Below, one piece after another: positions 43,695 through 52,519 of a stretch of DNA of 64,000 nt. Position numbers and translations under genes: made by a program. Below the pieces are notes generated by a model. It had not been told where the DNA came from and did no database searches. It worked only from the letters and a program-made list of their open reading frames with translations. Position 1 is the stretch's first letter. Each line of letters opens with the position of its first letter. Origin of the DNA: Paracoccaceae bacterium (lineage in GTDB: Bacteria > Pseudomonadota > Alphaproteobacteria > Rhodobacterales > Rhodobacteraceae); NCBI GenBank assembly GCA_027489375.1, contig JAIXZW010000007.1, positions 124,001 through 188,000 of the forward strand. The letters are read 5' to 3'.

Positions 43695-43770
43695 CGGGCC
43701 TTCGCGGTATGCGTCGCAGTCCGCACGGCGAAGGCCCGGTTGACGCGCGGGGTTATGGGACACCCCGCGC
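43695..43770. repeat. Two tandem hairpins after the cassette-2 binding-protein gene
   Basis: Hairpin 1 has an 11-bp perfect stem (43695-43705 with 43728-43738, CGGGCCTTCGC). Hairpin 2 has a 9-bp stem (43745-43753 with 43762-43770, GCGCGGGGT). They follow the binding-protein stop at 43779 on its transcript and precede the next gene, the same arrangement as in cassette 1. No T-run follows. Confidence 0.65.
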
Positions 43771-43778
43771 GGCATGCC

Positions 43779-44900
43779 TTACTGCATCGAGGATTTCACG
43801 TTGTCGGTCGCTTCGGTCGAATAGACCTGCTTCCACGCTTCGAGCAGATTGTCCTGAGAGACGGGCAATGCAGGCAGCGCCACGAAGGCAGGCGCCTCCT
43901 TGCCGAGCAGCGCGTAACCGGCCAGCTTCGCCTCGACCACACCGGCGTCATAGGGGCGTTGCGCGCCAAGACCCTTGATGAAGCCGCCCTGCGCCATGCT
44001 GATCGCCACGTTTTCCCCAAGGTCGACCGTGGTGATGATCAGATCGTCGCGTCCGTTGGACCGCGCCGCAGCCATCACGCCTTCGGCCGGAACGTCCCAG
44101 ACCGCCCAGATGCCTTTCACGCCGGGATGCGACGTCAGGATTGCGCCTGCCGCCTTCTCGGCATCACCCGAAAAGTCCGGCCCGCCGATGCCCTGCTCGT
44201 CCACGATCTTGATGTTCGGGTAGTCGCTGGCAATCGTCGCCTTGAACGCGTCATAGCGCTGCTTCGTCACGAAGAAGTCGGCGGCGTGGAACACCAGCCC
44301 GATCTCGCCCCCGTCCGGCCCCAGCGCCTTGGCCATCAGGTGGGCCGCCGCGACGCCGTTGCCGTAGTTGTCGGCCGAGACGACCGAGGTGTAATCCTTG
44401 CCCGCCACGAAGCCGGTCGGAACGTTGTCCATGAACACCAGCTTTGCCCCGGCCTCGTTCGCAGCGCGATAGGCGGCGGCGGTGGCGGTGGGATCGGTCG
44501 GGATCGACACGATGATGTCGGGCGCCTGCGCCATGATGGTTTCAAGGTCGCTGACCTGCTTTTCCGGCTTGAAACCGGCATCGGTCACAGCAATCACCTT
44601 GATGCCCATCGCGTCGAATTGCGTCTGCAACCCGTTGATCTGCGCGCGGCTCCAGTCGTTGCCGCCGTAGTGCATCACGATGGCTGCGGTGGCCCCCATC
44701 TCCTTGATCTTGGCAAGCTCGGCATCGCTCAGCACCACCGAGGACGCAGGCGAGGGGTCTTCCCCGCTCGGCCCCTTGGACAGGACGGTTTCCTGCAACT
44801 TGGCAAGCGCCTCGTCCGGCCCGGCAAAGGCCGGTGCGCCGATGCCAAAGGCAAAGGCCAGCGCGGTGGCGGAACACATCAGGGTTCTTCTGGTCAACAT
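43779..44900 (-). CDS. Sugar ABC transporter periplasmic binding protein (cassette 2)
   Basis: Encodes 373 aa. A signal peptide (residues 1-26: MLTRRTLMCSATALAFAFG then APAFA) precedes a Peripla_BP_4-type domain with an unusually long N-terminal segment (residues 27-70). Shared blocks with the signal-less protein at 47367 include PTGFVAGKDYTSVVSADNYG and VWDVPAEGV and TVDLGENVAI. It captures the cassette-2 sugar for the RbsAC-like importer. Confidence 0.88.
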   Translation of the reverse strand: MLTRRTLMCSATALAFAFGIGAPAFAGPDEALAKLQETVLSKGPSGEDPSPASSVVLSDAELAKIKEMGATAAIVMHYGGNDWSRAQINGLQTQFDAMGIKVIAVTDAGFKPEKQVSDLETIMAQAPDIIVSIPTDPTATAAAYRAANEAGAKLVFMDNVPTGFVAGKDYTSVVSADNYGNGVAAAHLMAKALGPDGGEIGLVFHAADFFVTKQRYDAFKATIASDYPNIKIVDEQGIGGPDFSGDAEKAAGAILTSHPGVKGIWAVWDVPAEGVMAAARSNGRDDLIITTVDLGENVAISMAQGGFIKGLGAQRPYDAGVVEAKLAGYALLGKEAPAFVALPALPVSQDNLLEAWKQVYSTEATDNVKSSMQ

Positions 44901-44956
44901 GTCTTCTTCCTCCCAGAGAAGTTTCGGGGGTCAGCCCCCGCAGACGGACGCGCGGA

Positions 44957-45778
44957 TCAGCCCGCGACGGCCCGGTTCAGGTAATCCATGCTCAGCCGCG
45001 CCCCTTCGGCGGGGTCGGGCCAAGCGTCGAGTTCGGTGCAAACCCATCCGGCAAAGCCGGTGTCCTTCAGCGCCTGAAGGATCGGTCCCGTCGGCACATC
45101 GCCCCGGTCAAGCGGGGTGAAGGCAAAGGGTTCGCGCCGGAACCCCTTGAGGTGGACGTAAGTGATCCGCTTCGCATGGTCGCGGATCAGTTGCGCCGGA
45201 TCGCCCCCCGCTGCGGCCAGATGTGCCGTGTCGGGGCAGAAATCTATGGCGGTCAGCTCGAAGATCTTGGCCACTTCGGCCGGGCCTTCGACGATTGTGG
45301 ACAGATGCGGGTGGTAATGCGCCCGCAGCCCCCGCGCCTCGGCCAAGGCCTTCACGCGGTCGAGCGCCGCGCCCAGCTTGTGATAATCTGGCTCCCGCGT
45401 GCCGTCGAAGCGCTTGGCCCCGCCCCCGACGACGAGATGCGGCGCACCCAGTTCGGCTGCACGGTCGGCGGCGCGTGTCACACGGGCCAGTTCCTCGGGC
45501 AGGATGTCGTCGAAGATGAAGTTGCCGCCCGCATAGGTGGCAACCAGTTCCAGCCCGTTGTCGGCCAGCATCCGGCGCATCGCGGCGGCGCTGTGATCGA
45601 GCAGGTTGCCATCGAACATCTCGACCCCTGCATAGCCCGCCGCAGCGATGTCGGCGCAGGCGCGGTCCATGTCGCCAAAGGTGCGATAGGCCAGTTGCGT
45701 GATCGAGGTGACGCCGACCGCATCCCCCCCGAGTCCGCCCCAGCAGTTGGCGTGATAGGCCAGTTTCCAGGCCGTCAT
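44957..45778 (-). CDS. Sugar phosphate isomerase/epimerase (sugar cassette 2, copy B; IolE-like)
   Basis: Encodes 273 aa, a TIM barrel resembling inosose dehydratase IolE and related epimerases. Likely metal-site blocks are RAHYHPHLSTIVEG (His), IDFCPDTAHLAAAGGD (Asp/His), ITYVHLKGFRR (His) and VCTELD (Glu). It is the first gene of cassette 2 (start at 45778) and divergent from the ROK regulator. The start at MTAWKLAYHANCWGG is preferred over an upstream frame lacking family similarity. Confidence 0.82.
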   Translation of the reverse strand: MTAWKLAYHANCWGGLGGDAVGVTSITQLAYRTFGDMDRACADIAAAGYAGVEMFDGNLLDHSAAAMRRMLADNGLELVATYAGGNFIFDDILPEELARVTRAADRAAELGAPHLVVGGGAKRFDGTREPDYHKLGAALDRVKALAEARGLRAHYHPHLSTIVEGPAEVAKIFELTAIDFCPDTAHLAAAGGDPAQLIRDHAKRITYVHLKGFRREPFAFTPLDRGDVPTGPILQALKDTGFAGWVCTELDAWPDPAEGARLSMDYLNRAVAG

Positions 45779-45999
45779 CGGTGTCCTCCTCCCGCGGAAA
45801 GGCTGTGGGGGTTGCCCCCGCCCTTCCGATTTCCGCCGGCCTCCTCTGACCGTGAGAGCTTCGTTAAGCGCGGATTCGCCATCGGTCAACATTATTTCTG
45901 CTCATGTTTGTTAACTTCTGCATTTTTACAGCAAAAGTTTTTTCTTGAACGGCAGAAGTCCCGCCCGTATCCCTTGCGAAACCCATCAAGGACGCAGCC
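45779..45999. promoter_or_regulatory. Divergent promoter region of cassette 2 and the ROK regulator
   Basis: The 221-bp intergenic region contains an AT-rich block (about 45890-45950) unlike the flanking GC-rich DNA. An inverted pair ACTTCTGC (45914-45921) and GCAGAAGT (45952-45959) flanks a stretch with TTTTTACAGCAAAAGTTTTTT, and a further TTCTGC lies just before it. These repeated TTCTGC boxes are plausible ROK operators. The ROK gene starts with TTG at 46000, preceded by CAAGGAC. Confidence 0.5.
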
Positions 46000-47370
46000 T
46001 TGCCCCTGAACGGACCCGACCCTTCCGAATCGTCCCGCCCCCGCGGCAAAGGGCGGCCGCGCACGGCAGAGACCGCCGCGCCATCGCTGGTCGAGCTGTT
46101 GAACCTCGTCCGCACCGGCGCGGCCAACACGCGGCAGGAACTCGAACGCCAAAGCGAATTCGGCCGCGCCGTGGTTGCAGACCGCCTGACGATGCTGGGC
46201 GATCTGGGACTGGTGGACGAAAGCGAACTTGGCACGGCCACGGGTGGCCGAGCCCCGCGACTGGTGCGTTTCGCGGCAAGGCGTGCCGCGATCCTTGTCG
46301 CCACGCTGGACCAGACCGCGATCGGGGTGGGGGTGTCCGACCTTTCCGGCAAACTCCTGACCGAACATCACGAAGCGGCCGACCTGACCGCCCCGCCCGC
46401 CGAATTGGCCGGGCGCCTGACAGCACTCTTCCGCTGGTCGATGGAGCGCCACGCGCCGCAGGGCACCATCTGGGGCATCTCCCTCTCCGTTCCCGGTGCC
46501 GTGCAGGGCGCGGCCGAGGGCGACTTCCTTGCTGCCACCCCTCCGGTCCTTCCCGCCTGGGAAGGGTTCCCGCTGGTCGAGACGCTGACCCGCGATTTCG
46601 GCGTGCCGGTCTGGATGCGGTCGAGCGTCGAAACCATGACGATGGGCGAATTGCACGCGGGCGCAGGGATCGGCACGCGCAACATGCTCTTTCTCAAGGT
46701 TGGCCGCCGTATCGGCGCGGGCATCGTCTGCGAGGGCCAGCTTTACCGTGGCGCCTATGGCGCGGCAGGTCTGATCGGATCGCTTCCCGTTACGTCAGGC
46801 GGCAAGACCGGCTCGCTCGATGCCCTCTCGGGATCGGACATGATCCAGCGCGAGGGCCAGTCCGCCGCGCAGGACGGTCGCAGCCCCGTTCTGGCCGACA
46901 TCCAGCGTCGCGGGGGAGAGATCACGGCCATCGAAGTCTCGCAGGCCGCACAGACCGGCGATCCCGCCTCGGTCGCGATCCTGACGGACTCGGGCCACCT
47001 GATCGGTCAGGTCGTGGCGACACTGGCCAATGCGCTGAACCCGGAACTGATCGTGCTGTCGGGGTCCATCGTGCAGACAAACGACATCCTCCTCGCTGCC
47101 CTCCGCGAGGCGGTCTACGGCGCATCGCATCCCTTCGTCACACGCGACCTGCGGATCATCCGCTCGCAGATGGGCAGTTCAGCCGGACTCGTCGGCGCGG
47201 CCCGCGTGGCATCGGAACAGCTTTTCGCGCCGGGTTTCCTCAAGGAGTGGGTGATGCAGGGCAGCCCCCTCGCTCACCCTGCCTTCGCCGACCTGCATGA
47301 GCGGCTTTCCAAAGCCGCAACGCCCCCGCCGCCGCCACCGGCGCGGACCGGACAGGAGCTTACGACATGA
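46000..47370 (+). CDS. ROK-family transcriptional regulator
   Basis: Encodes 456 aa from a TTG start. An N-terminal winged helix-turn-helix (about residues 28-75: LVELLNLVRTGAANTRQELERQS) precedes an ROK kinase-like fold (ISLSVPGAVQG, FLKVGRRIGAGIVCEGQLYRGAYGAAG). The zinc-binding CxCGxxGC motif of typical ROK proteins is absent from the expected region after GLIG. The domain probably senses a ligand indirectly or differently. It is divergent from cassette 2, and its stop overlaps the next gene by ATGA, linking it to a cytoplasmic binding-protein paralogue. Confidence 0.83.
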   Translation: MPLNGPDPSESSRPRGKGRPRTAETAAPSLVELLNLVRTGAANTRQELERQSEFGRAVVADRLTMLGDLGLVDESELGTATGGRAPRLVRFAARRAAILVATLDQTAIGVGVSDLSGKLLTEHHEAADLTAPPAELAGRLTALFRWSMERHAPQGTIWGISLSVPGAVQGAAEGDFLAATPPVLPAWEGFPLVETLTRDFGVPVWMRSSVETMTMGELHAGAGIGTRNMLFLKVGRRIGAGIVCEGQLYRGAYGAAGLIGSLPVTSGGKTGSLDALSGSDMIQREGQSAAQDGRSPVLADIQRRGGEITAIEVSQAAQTGDPASVAILTDSGHLIGQVVATLANALNPELIVLSGSIVQTNDILLAALREAVYGASHPFVTRDLRIIRSQMGSSAGLVGAARVASEQLFAPGFLKEWVMQGSPLAHPAFADLHERLSKAATPPPPPPARTGQELTT

Positions 47371-48368
47371 CGATATCCGGCCTCGGCCCGCATGGTGAAC
47401 GCGCCGCGCCGCCCGAACGGGTCAGCCTGCTGCCCGACGACCGCACCGCCGCCAAGGCCGCCGGATGGCGCGTCGCCGTTGTCTTGCACACGTTGGAAAG
47501 CGATTGGGCCAAGCAACAACTGGCCGGCATGATGGGCATCTTCGGCGATTGCGGCGCGGCGGTGATCGACGTCGTGGACTGCGGCTTTTCCCCCGACATG
47601 CAGGTGGCCGAACTCGACCGTCTCATCTCGCAACGCCCCGACGCGATCATTTCGCTGCCCGTGGCGAACGAACAGGTCGCCGCCGCACACCGCCGCGTCT
47701 CCGAGGCGGGCATAAAGCTGGTCCTGCTGGACAATGCGCCGACCGGCCTGTTGCCCGGCAAAGACTATACGGCGCTGGTTTCATCCGACAATTTCGGCCT
47801 TGGCAAGATCGCCGCCGCCGGGCTTTCGCCGCGCATCCCCGAAGGTGCGAAAGTCGGCGTCCTCGGCTTTGAAGCCGATTTCTTCGCCACGAACGAGCGC
47901 GAGATCGCCTTCACCAGATGGCTTCAGGTGAACCGCCCCGACATCATCCCCTGCGTGCGCCGCTTCACACGGATCGAGGACGCCGCCGCCACCGCCGATG
48001 ACCTCGTCTCCGACCATCCCGCGCTGGCGGGCCTCTTCGTCGTCTGGGACACCCCCGCCCTTGCTGCCGCTTCGCGCCTGACGGAACGTGAACCGCCCCT
48101 GCCGATGGCAACCGTCGATCTGGGCGAGGCTGCGGCCATCGCGCTTGCCCGGGGCGACACGCTCTGCTGCATCGCGGCGCAACAGCCGTTCCTGCAAGGG
48201 ATCGCAGCCGCCCAGACGGTAATCCTCTGCCTGCTGGGACGCCCCGTCCCCGCCTGGATTGCCCTGCCCGGCATCGCCGTGTCGCGTGAAAACGTCGTCG
48301 AATCCTTCCAGACCATCTGGCGACAACCCGCCCCGCGCGAAGTGCTGCGTCTGCTGGGATTGTCCTGA
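47367..48368 (+). CDS. Signal-peptide-less sugar-binding protein paralogue coupled to the ROK regulator
   Basis: Encodes 333 aa, a Peripla_BP_4-type domain whose body matches the periplasmic protein at 43779 block by block: PTGLLPGKDYTALVSSDNFG, SDHPALAGLFVVWDTPAL, ATVDLGEAAAIALARGD, AQQPFLQGI. The N-terminus (MTISGLGPHGERAAPPERV) is polar with no signal peptide or membrane anchor, so the protein should be cytoplasmic. It overlaps the ROK gene by ATGA. By analogy with NasS in this window, it may sense the cassette-2 ligand and modulate the ROK protein. That is inference. Confidence 0.8.
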   Translation: MTISGLGPHGERAAPPERVSLLPDDRTAAKAAGWRVAVVLHTLESDWAKQQLAGMMGIFGDCGAAVIDVVDCGFSPDMQVAELDRLISQRPDAIISLPVANEQVAAAHRRVSEAGIKLVLLDNAPTGLLPGKDYTALVSSDNFGLGKIAAAGLSPRIPEGAKVGVLGFEADFFATNEREIAFTRWLQVNRPDIIPCVRRFTRIEDAAATADDLVSDHPALAGLFVVWDTPALAAASRLTEREPPLPMATVDLGEAAAIALARGDTLCCIAAQQPFLQGIAAAQTVILCLLGRPVPAWIALPGIAVSRENVVESFQTIWRQPAPREVLRLLGLS

Positions 48369-48448
48369 AGCGCCTGTGCACGCCCGCTTCGGCCCGAACC
48401 CGACCTCGCCTTCGCGCAAGAAGCGGTCAGCCGACACTCCCCCCGCCT

Positions 48449-49224
48449 TCAATGCAATCCGAACTCTGCCATCAGCCGCTTGCGCAGCGCGACAAAGGCC
48501 GGGGCACTGCGGTCGCGGGGACGGGGCAGGTCAAGTTCGATCAGCCGCGTCGGGTTGGAGCTCTCCTTCGACATGACCAGCACCCGGTCGGCGAGGAAGA
48601 TCGCCTCTTCCAGATCATGGGTGACAAGGATCATCGTCACCCCCTCCTCGCGCCAGATACGCGCCAATTCCTCCTGCTCGTCAGCTTGGTCATCGCATCC
48701 AGCGCGCCCAAGGGTTCGTCGAGCAGCAGGATTTCCGGCTGCACCGTCAGCGCCCGCGCGATGCCCACGCGCTGCGCCATGCCGCCCGAAAGCTGTCGGG
48801 GGAAGGCTTCCTCAAACCCGCCAAGCCCCACCAGCCGGATGTAGTGCCGTGCGCGGTCGGCGGCAGAGCGGCGCTCCACCCCGCGCACCTCCAGCCCGAA
48901 GGCCACGTTCTGCGTGACCGTCAGCCAGGGCAGCAGGCGCGGTTCCTGAAAGATCACCGCCCTTTGCCGCCCGATGCCGTGGACGGGGGCGCGGTCGATC
49001 AGCACCTCGCCCCGATCCGGTTCCTCCAGCCCCGCCAGCACGCGCAAGAGCGTGGTCTTGCCGCAGCCCGAGGGGCCGACGATGGCGATGGCCTCGCCCC
49101 CGCGGATGTCGAGGTCCAACCCGCGCAGCACGTCCAGCCTGCGCCCGTTCAGCGTGAAGGATTTGGAGAGGTCACGGATCGTGACCTCTCCTTTCCGCGC
49201 TTCGGTCCCTGCCTGTTGCGCCAT
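48449..49224 (-). pseudogene. Sulfonate/nitrate-type ABC transporter ATPase (SsuB/TauB-like), frameshifted
   Basis: The reading frame begins at 49224 and encodes a normal ABC ATPase through [28 protein letters not shown] and ILLLDEPLGALDAMTKLT, then shifts at about 48679-48681. The rest (EQEELARIWREEGVTMILVTHDLEEA to LMAEFGLH, ending 48449) continues in another frame. The total length of 776 bases is one short of a multiple of three, so a single-base deletion explains it. All motifs up to Walker B are in frame but the H-loop (VTHD) is lost. It could be a true recent pseudogene or a sequencing error; I see no slippery heptamer. Confidence 0.85.
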
Positions 49225-49232
49225 GTCCTGCC

Positions 49233-50210
49233 TCAGTTCGTGGCCGGGCTGTCGCCCGTGGTGTAAAGGATGTTCTTGGCGACGAGTTGGCCCTTTTGCA
49301 CCTTGCCTTCGCGTTCCAGCACATCGACCCAGAACTGCACGTCCCGTTCGACCGGCAGACCGCCCGCACGCACGCCGTAGCCTGCGAAATACTGCGCCAC
49401 TTCGGGGTTCTCGCCACGCTCCTTCAGCACCTTGGCGAAGATGGCCTTGGTTTCCTCGGGGTGTTCGCGGGCATAATCCAGCGCCTTGGCCGAGGCTTCG
49501 ACGAAGGCCTTGGTTTCGGCGGGATGGTCAACGGTCCAGTCGCGGCGCAACACGACGAAGCCGCCCGCGATTTCGCCCAGAACGTCGGTGTCGTCAAAGA
49601 TCGGGCGCAGGCCACCCGCCTTGCGCGCCGCCCCCTCGAAGGTCGTCTGCCAATAGCCAAAGGCCGAGACATCGACCTGCTTGGACCGCAGGACCTGTTC
49701 AAGCTGCGGCCCCGGCACGACTACGAGGTCGGCCGCATCCGACGGAAGGCCCTTCTGGTGCAGCGCCTCGCGCACGGTATAGTCGAGATGCGCACCGAGC
49801 GTGTTCACGGCGATGGTCTTGCCCCGAAGGTCCTCGATCGTCCTGATCGGGCTGTCCTCGAGCACGTAGAAAATCGACTGCGCCTGATCGTTGATCCCGT
49901 TCGACGGATAGACCGCCACGAAATCATTGCCCGCCGCGATGGAGTTCAGCACGGCGGCGGTGGCGGCAGAGCCAAGCTCCACGCTGCCCCCCGCAAGCGC
50001 CACAAGCGAGGCTGGCCCGCCCTGCGCGTAGCCCACGTTTTCCAGCGTGATGCCCGTGCCTTCGAAATAGCCGAGTTCCTGCGCCAGTTCATGGGCATTC
50101 AGGCCGCCTTGGCTGGCAAGGTAGCGGATCGTGACATCCGCCTGAGCGGCCGATGCAAGGCCGAGGCCGAAGGCCGTGGTAAGCGCGAAGTTGCGTAGGG
50201 TGATGGACAT
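49233..50210 (-). CDS. Sulfonate/taurine-type ABC transporter substrate-binding protein
   Basis: Encodes 325 aa. A signal peptide (residues 1-24, ending ASAAQA) precedes an SsuA/TauA/NMT1-like domain: VTIRYLASQGGLNAHELAQELGYF, SVELGSAATAAVLNSIAAGNDF, LRGKTIAVNTLGAHLDYTV in segments, VDVSAFGYWQTTFEG. Relatives bind alkanesulfonates, taurine, nitrate or pyrimidine precursors. With a flavin monooxygenase and FMN reductase alongside, an organosulfur compound is the best guess. The start is set at MSITLRN, where the signal peptide begins. Confidence 0.85.
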   Translation of the reverse strand: MSITLRNFALTTAFGLGLASAAQADVTIRYLASQGGLNAHELAQELGYFEGTGITLENVGYAQGGPASLVALAGGSVELGSAATAAVLNSIAAGNDFVAVYPSNGINDQAQSIFYVLEDSPIRTIEDLRGKTIAVNTLGAHLDYTVREALHQKGLPSDAADLVVVPGPQLEQVLRSKQVDVSAFGYWQTTFEGAARKAGGLRPIFDDTDVLGEIAGGFVVLRRDWTVDHPAETKAFVEASAKALDYAREHPEETKAIFAKVLKERGENPEVAQYFAGYGVRAGGLPVERDVQFWVDVLEREGKVQKGQLVAKNILYTTGDSPATN

Positions 50211-50251
50211 GATGTTTCCTTTGGAATGTTGATCGGGGAGGTTTGGGGGGA

Positions 50252-51088
50252 TCAGTTCGTACCGGCCCAGCGGCACAGACGGCGCTGGAGCGTGACGAGG
50301 GCGAAGTTCGCAGCCAGACCGAGGGCGGCGAGAAGGAAGATCGCCGCGAACATCAGCGGGATCTGGAAGTTGTATTGGGCATTCATCACCTGAAAGCCCA
50401 AGCCACGGTTCGCACCGATCATCTCGGCCGCGATCAGCAGCAAAAGCGCGGTGGTGGCCGACAGCCGCAGCCCGACGAAGATCGACGGGACCGAGGCGGG
50501 AAGGATCACGCGGCGGAAAACGGTCGCGCGGGTGGCGCCATAGGTGCGCGCCATCTCGATCAGCTTGCGGTCCACCTCCTTCACGCCGCCGATGGTGGCA
50601 AGGAGGATGGGAAAGAGCGTGGCCCAGAAGATCACGAAAACCTTGGACGCCTCGCCGAGGCCAAGCAGCAGGATGAACACCGGATAAAGCGCCAGCGCCG
50701 AGGTCTGGCGGAAGAATTGCAGGATCGGGTCGAGCGCCCGCTCCACCGCCCCGATCTGCCCCATGAACAGCCCGAGCGGGATACCAAAGCCCACGGCGGC
50801 GGCAAAGGCCAGCCCTGCGCGTTGCAGGCTGATGCCGATGTCATCGACAAGGGCACCGCTTGCCAGACCATCCCAAAGCGCGACGAAAATCTGGTCCAGC
50901 GGCGGAAAGACCGTCGCGTTGATCCAGCCATAGCTGCTTCCCGCCTGCCACAGCAAAAGGAAGGAACCGAGCACGCCATAGCGGCCAAGGGCGGCCCCTC
51001 CCACCTGCCCCGCCCGTGCGAGAACCGCACGGACGGGAACAGGCCTCAGGGCATGAGTGTCGAGCGATTGGAGGGTCATCGCCGTCAC
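50252..51088 (-). CDS. Sulfonate-type ABC transporter permease (SsuC/TauC-like)
   Basis: Encodes 275-278 aa with about six spans and the EAA loop MARTYGATRATVFRRVILPASVP (about residue 185) typical of TauC/SsuC. The GTG at 51088 overlaps the monooxygenase stop (GTGA) and is taken as the start; the ATG at 51079 is an alternative. It needs the frameshifted ATPase encoded at 48449-49224, or another ATPase, to function. Confidence 0.86.
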   Translation of the reverse strand: MTAMTLQSLDTHALRPVPVRAVLARAGQVGGAALGRYGVLGSFLLLWQAGSSYGWINATVFPPLDQIFVALWDGLASGALVDDIGISLQRAGLAFAAAVGFGIPLGLFMGQIGAVERALDPILQFFRQTSALALYPVFILLLGLGEASKVFVIFWATLFPILLATIGGVKEVDRKLIEMARTYGATRATVFRRVILPASVPSIFVGLRLSATTALLLLIAAEMIGANRGLGFQVMNAQYNFQIPLMFAAIFLLAALGLAANFALVTLQRRLCRWAGTN

Positions 51089-52437
51089 TCCGCCGCCTGC
51101 GCCGAACCGCGTGCCAGCGCGTAGCGGTTCGTGGGGAAGGGCAGGCCGAGGTTCTCGCGCAGGGTGCGGCCTTCGTACTCGGTGCGGAACAGTCCGCGCC
51201 GCTGCAATTCGGGGATCACGAGATCGACGAAATCCGTCAGCCCCGTCGGCAGCCACGGCGGCAGGATGTTGAAGCCGTCTGCCGCTTCGTTCTCGAACCA
51301 CTCCTGCAACGTGTCCACGATGGTTTCGGGCGTGCCGACGATGGTGAAATGGCCACGGGCCGAGGCGACCCATTGGTAAAGCTGGCGGATGGTGAAGCCG
51401 TTCTCGTCCGCGATCGCCCGGATCAGCGCCTGCCGCGACTTCATCCCTTCGGTCGGCGGCGCAGGGGGAAGCGGCCCGTCAAGATCGTATCCCTTCAGAT
51501 CGAGCGTCCCGCCCGTCAACCCGTTCAGCAGCGAGATGCCATCCTCGGGCAGGATCAGGCTGGTGAGGCGGTCGTATTTCGCGCGCGCCTCCTCCAGCGT
51601 GCGACCGACAAAGGGCGACACGCCGGGCATGACAAGGATATGCGACGGATCGCGCCCCAGCCCCTTGGCCCGCGCCTTGATGTCGCGGTAGAATTCCTGT
51701 GCGGTATCAAGCCGTTGGTGGGCGGTGAAGATCACCTCGGCAGTGGCCGCCGCCAGACCGCGCCCGTCTTCGGACTGGCCCGCCTGCACGATCACCGGAT
51801 GCCCCTGCGCCGAACGCGAGACGTTGAGCGGCCCCTTCACCTTGAAATGCTCGCCGCGATGTTCGGTCAGGTGCAGCTTGCCCTCTTCGAAGAAGCGCCC
51901 CGTTTCCTTGTCACGGATGAAGACGTCATCCTCGAAACTGTCCCACAGCTTCCTGACCACCTCCACATGCTCGGCCGCGCGGCGGTAGCGCAAGGCATGC
52001 GGGTGCTGCTGGTCGAGGTTGAAGTTCTGCGCCGCAGCCTCGGTCGCGGTCGTCACCACGTTCCACCCCGCGCGCCCCTCCGAGATCAGGTCGAGCGAGG
52101 CGAATTTGCGCGCAAGGTTGTAGGGTTCCTCATAGGTGGTCGACGCCGTGGCGATGAAGCCGATCCGCTTCGTCAGCGGTGCAAGGGCCGCGAACAGCGT
52201 GACAGGTTCGAACCCCGCCACCTTGGCATTGCCCCCCTCCATCCCGCCGCCGAAGCTGACGGCAAGGCCATCGGCAAGGAAATAGGCGTCAAACAGACCC
52301 CGCTCCGCCTCCTGTGCCAGTTGCACATGGAAGGCGAAGTTGGTCGCCCCGTCGGCGGGGCTGTCGGGGTGGCGCCATGCGGCGACGTGCTGGCCACCAC
52401 CGGGAAGGAAGGCGCCAAGGCGGATCTTGCGGGTCAT
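51085..52437 (-). CDS. FMN-dependent (LLM class, NtaA/SnaA/DszA type) monooxygenase
   Basis: Encodes 450 aa, the normal length for the NtaA/SnaA/DszA subgroup of bacterial-luciferase-like monooxygenases. Blocks include RLGAFLPGGGQHVAAWR, FATASTTYEEPYNLARKFASLD-like IATASTTYEEPYNLARKF, GRAGWNVVTTATEAAAQNF and HPVIVQAGQSEDGRGLAA. These enzymes use reduced FMN from a separate reductase to cleave C-S, C-N or related bonds. The FMN reductase encoded immediately upstream is the natural partner. The substrate is unknown; organosulfur desulfurisation fits the importer. Confidence 0.87.
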   Translation of the reverse strand: MTRKIRLGAFLPGGGQHVAAWRHPDSPADGATNFAFHVQLAQEAERGLFDAYFLADGLAVSFGGGMEGGNAKVAGFEPVTLFAALAPLTKRIGFIATASTTYEEPYNLARKFASLDLISEGRAGWNVVTTATEAAAQNFNLDQQHPHALRYRRAAEHVEVVRKLWDSFEDDVFIRDKETGRFFEEGKLHLTEHRGEHFKVKGPLNVSRSAQGHPVIVQAGQSEDGRGLAAATAEVIFTAHQRLDTAQEFYRDIKARAKGLGRDPSHILVMPGVSPFVGRTLEEARAKYDRLTSLILPEDGISLLNGLTGGTLDLKGYDLDGPLPPAPPTEGMKSRQALIRAIADENGFTIRQLYQWVASARGHFTIVGTPETIVDTLQEWFENEAADGFNILPPWLPTGLTDFVDLVIPELQRRGLFRTEYEGRTLRENLGLPFPTNRYALARGSAQAAE

Positions 52438-52519
52438 GGGTCGGGTCCTTTCGTCAGGCAAGGGGAAGCCGTTCGCAGCCTTGGCGGGCCGCGTCCGGTC
52501 GGTCGGATGGGACGGAAGA

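Noticed and set aside
48660-48700. Programmed frameshift in the ABC ATPase
   Set aside because: No slippery heptamer or downstream pseudoknot-like structure is evident; a one-base deletion is simpler.
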